DNA from: Argentina anserina | Taxonomy: Eukaryota; Streptophyta; Magnoliopsida; Rosales; Rosaceae | DNA length: 64,000 nucleotides | NCBI RefSeq assembly: GCF_933775445.1 | Contig: NC_065878.1 | Location: 17,929,395-17,993,394 of the forward strand | Reading direction: 5' to 3' | Shown here: piece by piece, positions 57,735-64,000 of the stretch | How positions within the stretch are numbered: position 1 is the first letter of the stretch | Layout: every line of letters begins with the position of its first letter | Program-made: the position numbers and the translations under genes | Notes under the pieces: model-generated | Databases searched by the model: none | Told to the model about the DNA's origin: nothing | The model's input: only the letters and a program-made list of their open reading frames with translations

Positions 57735-58550
57735 TAGGGGTGGCAATGGTATATAAAACCATCCCAACCAATTCGTATACTAATCGTATTAAATACGTTG
57801 GTATACTAAATACTTGGTACATTGTATATGGTACATTATACCATACTAATATTAAAAATACGGTAGGTAGGTGATATAGATTTTCCATATACCATGGTAT
57901 ATCGTACCTACCAACTTATATTATATTAAATTATTTAATTAAAATATATATATATATATATCTTTAAATTTCAACCGTAGATTTATTGAAAAATAAATCC
58001 AAACCGTATAAATTTACTAACCTTAATCTAATCTCTCTGAGTTTTTTTCTGAAGTACACTATTTTTCTTGTCTTCAATTTCTTTATTTAATTATGAATGA
58101 ATCGATTCAATCGAATTCCCAAGTACAAATGCTTAGACCTATCAGTAGCACCATCACTGCTTACAACATGCCAACATATATCGCATTTAAACCTATCATT
58201 TATTTTTTCAATTGTTTTGAGAATTCATAAGTACTTTAACAGCTTGACTATTTGGACTTTGGTTTTCTATTTATGACTTTGTATTTGGTAATTTAGTTGA
58301 AGTTATATAAGACTTTGGAATTTTATTGTTATTTCACTTATTTGTTATTACTTATTTGGATTGGGCCTTTAAATTTTTGGGCCTTAAATATGTTGGTACA
58401 AGCCCATTACCAACCGTACCAACCGTACCACTTAATTAGTATACCAACGTTATTGGTTGGTATAAATTGTGGATTTTTCATACCAAATATATATTGGTTG
58501 GTATATGGTATTGGAAAATTAAGACTGGTATACCAACCAATCCAGCCCTA
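57735..58550. mobile_element. hAT-like non-autonomous element, 816 bp
   Basis: A perfect 8-bp target duplication, actataca, flanks it (57727-57734 and 58551-58558). The left end is TAGGGGTGGCAATGG and the right end, as reverse complement, TAGGGCTGGATTGG. Subterminal regions are rich in GGTATACCAA-like palindromic words. No transposase frame is present. Confidence 0.88.
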
Positions 58551-58558
58551 ACTATACA

Positions 58559-59190
58559 TTCTCTTTTCACCTTGCTCATCAATTTTTTAAGTACTTTGTT
58601 CACTCATTGCATCACCCAATATATGACCACTAACATCAAGAACCTACCTAGCTAAGAAAACGAGAATTGGTTACAAATAACGTAGAGGGTTTTAATTGCT
58701 ATTGTGTAATTGATACAATCAAATCCATGGATTGTATGCTGCAGAATACGATGCAGTTGTAACTTGTAAGTGAAAGTCATAGTGAAGAGTGCTATTAAAG
58801 ATGTGATGAAGAGTAAGGACGAAAGCGTTTAGGGCCGGGTTTAAATGATCAAGAAAAAATTAAAATGAAGTTCAACATCTGTTAGTGTTCCGTAGGTGAA
58901 TTAGAAGAACACCTTACTTTTGCGTCTATTTTTTCAAAAGAAAAAAAATGGCTTTATAGTGAAATTCCCCCTTCAATTCTTGCGTTGGCCGCGATTTATT
59001 CGTACTCAGCGTATCAATCCTTAATGCCTCTAAGTCTCTAACGATGTCTTGCCTTTGTTTGTGAATTTCTGCGAGACGTCTATCCAGGTCTTTGGCCATA
59101 TGCCCCAAATTTTACTTAACGTCACGCTCGTCGTCCTCGCACTCTGCACCGTCACCTTGGTTGTGGAATATTTCTTTCCAAGTCTTCTCA
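58559..59190. other. Intergenic left of the second copia element
   Basis: No gene supported. The minus-strand words MGHMAKDLDRRLAEIHKQRQ (59108-58926) form a short charged, coiled-coil-like frame that might be an exon of an unknown gene, but there is no supporting context. Confidence 0.35.
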
Positions 59191-59741
59191 TGTCTACTGG
59201 AGTACTGGAGCACCAATTGAATGATCCTATTGAATGATTTCATTGGTTTCATTGTAGGATGCAATTGCAGTTGCTGTCAGGATGCAAGCAGAGCTGCAGC
59301 CCTTCTGCAGAATGGTTGTCGTTCAACCTTGTTAGTGTCGTTTGCAGTTTATGGCTTGGTGGTCGTTTGTCCTTTTCTTCTCCCTCAATGCATTAATTGC
59401 ATATCGTGCAGTGGTTGTGGTTCATGCACGAAATCTTCTCATATCAAATCTTTTCTTCTGTTTTCCTGTTGTTGTTGTACAGTGATTAGTGGTTAGTGCA
59501 CAGTTGTTAGTATGGTGTATTTGAGTTTATCAAGGAGCGTAGCTGCCTCTGTCTAGTCTCTCCAAGTTTTTGTGTATAAACTGTTTTGATAGCAGATTCA
59601 ATGGATTGTGTGTTTGCTACAACTCATAGTCATCTTATTCATAATTTCTACATGGTATCAGAGCAGTGATCCATATTGGACCTGCTTCTGTTCTTCATTC
59701 TAAATTGTTTCATCTCCCGTTTTTTTTCTTTTTTGTTCATT

Positions 59742-60410
59742 ATGACTAATGGTAACCGAGGCAAAGATGATGCCTCTTCATCTAGAGTTGAGATTGTTGA
59801 CACCAACACCTCTACTCGTCTCATATCCTCATTGTTGAATGAATTTAACTACATTTCATGGTCAAATGCCATGAGTCTTGCTATTGGTGGCAGAAATAAG
59901 CTTGGATTCATCAATGGGAAGATCAAGATGCCTTTAGCCTCTACTCCTGAGTTTGACGCTTGGCAACCTCAAGATCAACTGGTTAGAGCTTGGATCATCA
60001 ATTCCATGGAACCAAGGCTTCACCAGATATTTCAGTTCTATGATTCTGCTGCTAAGATGTGGAATGCTATCAAGGAGTTTTATGGTGATCTCAACAACTC
60101 TGCTCGAATTTTTCAAATCAAGCAAGAAATTGCAGCCATTCAGCAGGGCAATCTCTCCTTCATAGAGCACTATGGTAATCTCACATCAAAATGGAATGAG
60201 CTTGAGATCTACAGGCCTCATACCACTAACTTTGCCACGATCTTAAAAAGAAGAGAAGAAGACAAGATCTTCGAGCTTCTGATTAGCCTTGGACCTGAGT
60301 ATGAGGATCTTAAAAGCCACATTTTAATGTCCTCAGAGCTTCCTTCTCTTAACTCTATCAGTACCACTATTCAGAAAGAAGATTATGAATGCAGGTGTAG
60401 ATGTTGCTGA
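59742..60410 (+). CDS. Copia gag protein (second element)
   Basis: An open frame of 222 residues from an ATG at 59742. It contains the usual gag features of plant copia elements: an N-terminal segment ending LLNEFNYISWSNAMSLAIGG, then MWNAIKEFYGDLNNSARIFQ and HYGNLTSKWNELEIY. The frame ends at TGA 60408-60410 and overlaps the start of the pol frame (60385) by 26 bases in another phase. Many plant copia elements use one continuous frame, so a frameshift mutation is likely; a programmed shift is a less likely alternative. Confidence 0.8.
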   Translation: MTNGNRGKDDASSSRVEIVDTNTSTRLISSLLNEFNYISWSNAMSLAIGGRNKLGFINGKIKMPLASTPEFDAWQPQDQLVRAWIINSMEPRLHQIFQFYDSAAKMWNAIKEFYGDLNNSARIFQIKQEIAAIQQGNLSFIEHYGNLTSKWNELEIYRPHTTNFATILKRREEDKIFELLISLGPEYEDLKSHILMSSELPSLNSISTTIQKEDYECRCRCC

Positions 60411-63400
60411 AACACAAGTTACTGAAAGTAGGGCATTTGCTAGTAGCCGGCCATATAGGGGCAGGAGGCCTGATTTGAAGTGCACACATTGTGAGAAAAT
60501 TGGTCGAGCCGGGATTGGTCATCTCAAAGAAACTTGTTGGATCCTGCATCCTGAACTCAAGCCAAAAAACTTTGGTGATGAGAGTAAATTTGGAAAAGGG
60601 AAGATGAAACAAGCTTATAACCCCAAAGCTAACTGCTCAAGCCTTGCTAACAATTCCTCTGACGAGATGATGAAGTTCATGGCCAATCCTATTTCTCTCA
60701 TAAATGAGTTTGCTAATTTCTTGCAACAAAAGCAATGCAGCACTGACAGTCATGAACACACTGCCATGCTAGGCAAATTTGCAGGGTTTCTTGCAAAGGA
60801 GAAAATTGCAGAACCTGAAGACATTTCAGGTATTGTGTGTGCTATTTCTACTGCTCTAAGTCTTAGCAATGATCATAATTTTTGGATTGTTGATTCCGGT
60901 GCCACTGATCATATGTCAAACAAGTCTTTTGAGTTAAAAGATTTTCATGTCTTTGATAAACCTTCTCATGTATCTGTTGCTAATGGGAAAAAAGTTCCTA
61001 TTTTGGGAAAGGGAAAAATGTCATTGTTCTCAAGTCACAGAGAGTCATCCATTTTGTATGTGCCATCATTTCCATTCAAATTGCTATCTGTGGGAAAAAT
61101 CATTCAATTGCTAGATTGTCTAGTCATCTTTTCAACTCATAATGTGGTATTTCAGGATCGTGTCACTCAGAAGAAGATTGGTGAAGGCTTCTTCCTTAAT
61201 GGCCTCTATTACATCTCCACCTTCTCCAGCCTTCCAAAAAGTCTCCTAGCTGAAACCAAGTCTTCATCTCTGCACCACTTATGGCACATGCGTCTAGCAC
61301 ATCCCTCCAATCATGTTATGTCATTTTTATTTCCTGATGTATGTAAATCAGTTCATGACTGTGAAATATGTCATATGTCTAAGTCAATTAAATTACCTTT
61401 TCCTAGTTCTAGTTCTAGAGCAACTCAACCTTTTGAAGTTGTGCATTCTGATGTATGGGGGCCTGCTAGGGTCACATCTTTTGATGAATATAAATTTTAT
61501 GTGACATTTATTGATGATTTCTCAAGAACATCCTTTGTTTATCTCTTGAAACACAAGTCAGAAGTGTTGAAAAGCTTGCAAGATTTCCACAATCTGGTTA
61601 GGAACCATTTTACTTCCAAAATTTGTGTCTTAAGATCAGACAATGGCTCGGAATACACTTCCAAAAACATGTCAAATTATCTCAGCACACACGGAATCTT
61701 GCATCAAACAAGTTGTGTAGGAACTCCTCAACAAAATGGAGTGTCCAAGAGAAAGAATAGAGACTTACTTGAGAAAACTCGTGCTCTTATGTTGCAAGCT
61801 CATGTACCTAAAAAATTCTGGTCACTCTCAATTCAAACTGCTGCATATTTGATAAATCGGTTACCTAGTAGAGTGCTTGGTTTTAAGTCTCCATTTGAGG
61901 TTCTAAAGGGAAGGAAGATTGGCATTGATCATCTGAAACTGTTTGGATGTATTTGTTATGTTCATGTTCATAAATCACAGAGAGACAAGCTTGATCCTCG
62001 AGCCATAAAGTGTGTCTTTCTTGGATATTCCTCTTCACAAAAGGGGTACAAGTGCTACTGCCCAAAGACAAGGAAAGTATATGTTTCAAGAGATGTGAGA
62101 TTTGATGAAACACAGTTTTTTTACCAGTCAAGTAATGCAGATTTTCAGGGGGAGCTGTTTGATACTGTAACTCCTAACAATATTCTTGAGCATGAATTTG
62201 GCAGTCCCAACCATAATGATGCCAATGCAACTGATCCTGAAGTGGCTAATAATGAGATGGTTAATGATGTAGAAGAGTTACACACAGAGCCCCAAATTCA
62301 TGATGATCCTGCTGAGGAACATCCTGTTTCTTCTGAGCTATCATCATCTCAACCTCGATATCCTAGTCGGACTAGGAAAACTTCCACTAAACTGGATGGT
62401 TTTGTTCATTATGTTCTAAAACACCTTCTTGGCAACTCTATTAACTCCAACAGTGTTTCTACACCTCATTTTGTTTTTTTGTCTAACATGAATGATGTCA
62501 CAGAACCTAGAACCTTTGATTAAGCAAATTCCTCTCCAGAATGGAGACAAGCTATGCAAGATGAGCTCAATGCTCTCAATGACAATAAAACTTGGAGCAT
62601 TGTTCCCTTACCAAAGGGTCGGAAGGTTGTTGGAGCTAGGTGGATTTACAAAATCAAGTTTCATTCCAATGGCACCATTGAGAGATACAAGGCCAGGTTA
62701 GTAGCTCGTGGATTCACTCAAACTTTTGGTGTGGATTATAAGGAGACATTTGCTCCGGTAGCTAAGATGAATACAGTTAGGGTGTTGTTATCTGTAGCTA
62801 TCAATCATGGCTGGAATCTGTTTCAAATGGATGTGAAAAATGCTTTTCTGCATGGTGATTTAGAAGAGGAAGTTTATATGAGACTTCCACCTGGTCATGC
62901 TCGTGACAAAGAACCTGGCATTGTTTGTAAGTTACACAAGGCCATTTATGGACTTAAACAGTCCCCTCGAGCTTGGTACTCCAAGTTGAGTTCAGTTCTA
63001 TTTTCGGTTGGTTTCAGTCGAAGCAGAGCAGATTCATCCATGTTTATCAGAAATGGTAAAGTTGGTCGTCTCATTGTCCTTGTGTATGTTCATGATTTGA
63101 TTATAACTGGTGATGATGCTGATGAAATCAAGGCCTTAAAGACATCTCTTCATGCCACTTTCTCCATTAAAGATCTTGGCTCATTAAGGTACTTTCTTGG
63201 TATAGAAATGGATCACACTCCAACTGGTCTATTTTTAAATCAAAGGAAGTACATATGTGATCTATTACAAGAAGCTCAAATGCTTGATTCCAAACCAGCC
63301 AAGTCTCCTCTTCCTCATAAGCTTCAGATTGATAAAGAGGGAGCTATTCTCAGTAATATTTCTGAATACCAAAGATTAGTTGGCAGGCTTATCTATCTTA

Positions 63401-64000
63401 CAATTACTCGACCAGACATCACACATGCTGTGAGCTTGGTGAGTCAATTTATGCATGCTCCGAACAGTTATCATTTACAACTTGTTAAGAGGCTTCTTCG
63501 ATACCTTAAAGGCACTGTGACCAGAGGCATATTCATGAGAAAAAATGGTCATTTTCGTCTTGAAGGTTTTTGTGACTCAGACTGGGCTGGCAATGCTGTC
63601 GATCGAAATTCCACTACTGGTTATTGCACCTTCATTGGAGGTAACTTAGTGACATGGAAAAGCAAAAAGCAAACGGTCGTAGCTCGTTCTAGCACTGAAG
63701 CTGAATATCGAGCTATGGCTTCCGCTGCTTGCGAGCTGATATGGCTGAAGTCTTTGCTTCGTGAGATGGGAATCAATTGCAACTATCCCATTGCTTTGCA
63801 CTGTGACAATCAAGCGGCCATTCACATTGCAACCAATCCCGTGTTTCATGAACGCACGAAACACATTGAGGTAGACTGCCATTTTGTCAGAGATCAAGTT
63901 CAGTCCAAAGTTATTGAGACTACTTATGTTCGTTCCTCTGATCAACTCGCTGATATTTTCACCAAAGCTCTTCCATGTGCTCAGTTTGATCGGCTGTTGT
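60385..64000 (+). pseudogene. Copia pol polyprotein (second element), defective and incomplete
   Basis: Frame 60385-62523 holds a zinc-knuckle-like region (CTHCEKIGRAGIGHLKETC), the protease DSGATDHMS, integrase zinc region (LWHMRLAHP) and catalytic core (HSDVWGPA, LRSDNGSEY). The stop TAA at 62521-62523 follows EPRTFD, just before the reverse transcriptase. The same frame then continues unbroken to the window end with reverse transcriptase (KARLVARGFTQTFGVDY, GLKQSPRAWY) and RNase H (FCDSDWAG, STEAEYRAMA). Substitutions hit key sites: the third integrase acidic residue reads Lys (NGVSKRKNR) and the YVDD box reads YVHD. The product cannot be active. Confidence 0.92.

Larger units (their letters stand above)
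59191..64000 (+). mobile_element. Second copia LTR retrotransposon, truncated by the window end
   Basis: The primer-binding site TGGTATCAGAGC starts at 59653, so the 5' LTR ends at 59652 (ttctaca). Its start lies somewhere near 59190-59230 and cannot be fixed without the 3' LTR, which is outside the window. A TATA-like word (gtgtataaac) near 59572 fits an LTR promoter. Gag, protease, integrase, reverse transcriptase and RNase H follow in copia order. Sequence differs clearly from the copia at 18707-23986, so it is another family. Confidence 0.88.

Noticed and set aside
58926..59108. Minus-strand 60-codon charged frame (MGHMAKDLDRRLAEIHKQRQ)
   Set aside because: It could be an exon, but it lacks splice context, neighbours or a recognisable family. 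Noted only in the intergenic entry.

Overview
This is a nuclear chromosome segment of a flowering plant. The genes have introns, GT-AG splice sites and plant-specific families (LBD transcription factor, P-class PPR, plant-type mitochondrial ATP synthase subunit d), and the mobile elements are typical of plants (CACTA, copia, hAT, Tourist-like and Mutator-like MITEs). The family content suggests a eudicot, probably a rosid. The sequence alone does not name the species.

Layout. From 1 to about 24.7 kb the window is a transposon-rich accessory region. A nearly complete CACTA (En/Spm) element (654-9099) carries a broken TNP2-type transposase and an apparently open TNPA-like gene. It sits inside a partial copy of the ATP synthase subunit d gene, whose intact version lies at 14801-16695. 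An intact F-box/LRR gene (9310-10635), an F-box tail fragment (11195-11312) and a decayed F-box copy (17568-24710) form a small local family. The decayed copy holds nested insertions: a hAT-like relic, a Mutator-like MITE with a 10-bp target duplication, and a copia retrotransposon inside that MITE. Between the F-box loci lies a broken RRM-like gene (11466-12374).

From 24.7 to 57 kb the window is mostly single-copy genes. They are an LBD1/LBD11-like factor (26779-27900), a 771-aa PPR protein (32447-34762), a ureidoglycolate lyase-domain protein divergent from it (34930-35793), a 12-exon GET4 homologue (36989-40726), an FMC1-like mitochondrial assembly factor (41546-42316), an RCI2/PMP3 membrane peptide with two G-box/ABRE sites (44243-44502), an unrecognised 582-aa protein with repeated SLAWD modules (46469-49194), and a PDP-type PWWP protein (53309-56635). 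Small DNA elements with clear target duplications lie between them: Tourist-like at 30157-30736 and 45761-46061, hAT-like at 35853-36552 and 57735-58550.

From about 59.2 kb to the window end is a second copia element on the plus strand. It is truncated by the window and carries substitutions at key integrase and reverse-transcriptase residues.

The host genes are independent, with no operon-like organisation. The PPR and ureidoglycolate lyase-like genes share a 167-bp divergent promoter. I found no clearly new enzymatic or defence system. The most unusual material is the nested insertion history, the internal repeat cluster in the CACTA element, the modular exons of the 582-aa protein and the C-terminal repeat array of the PWWP protein.
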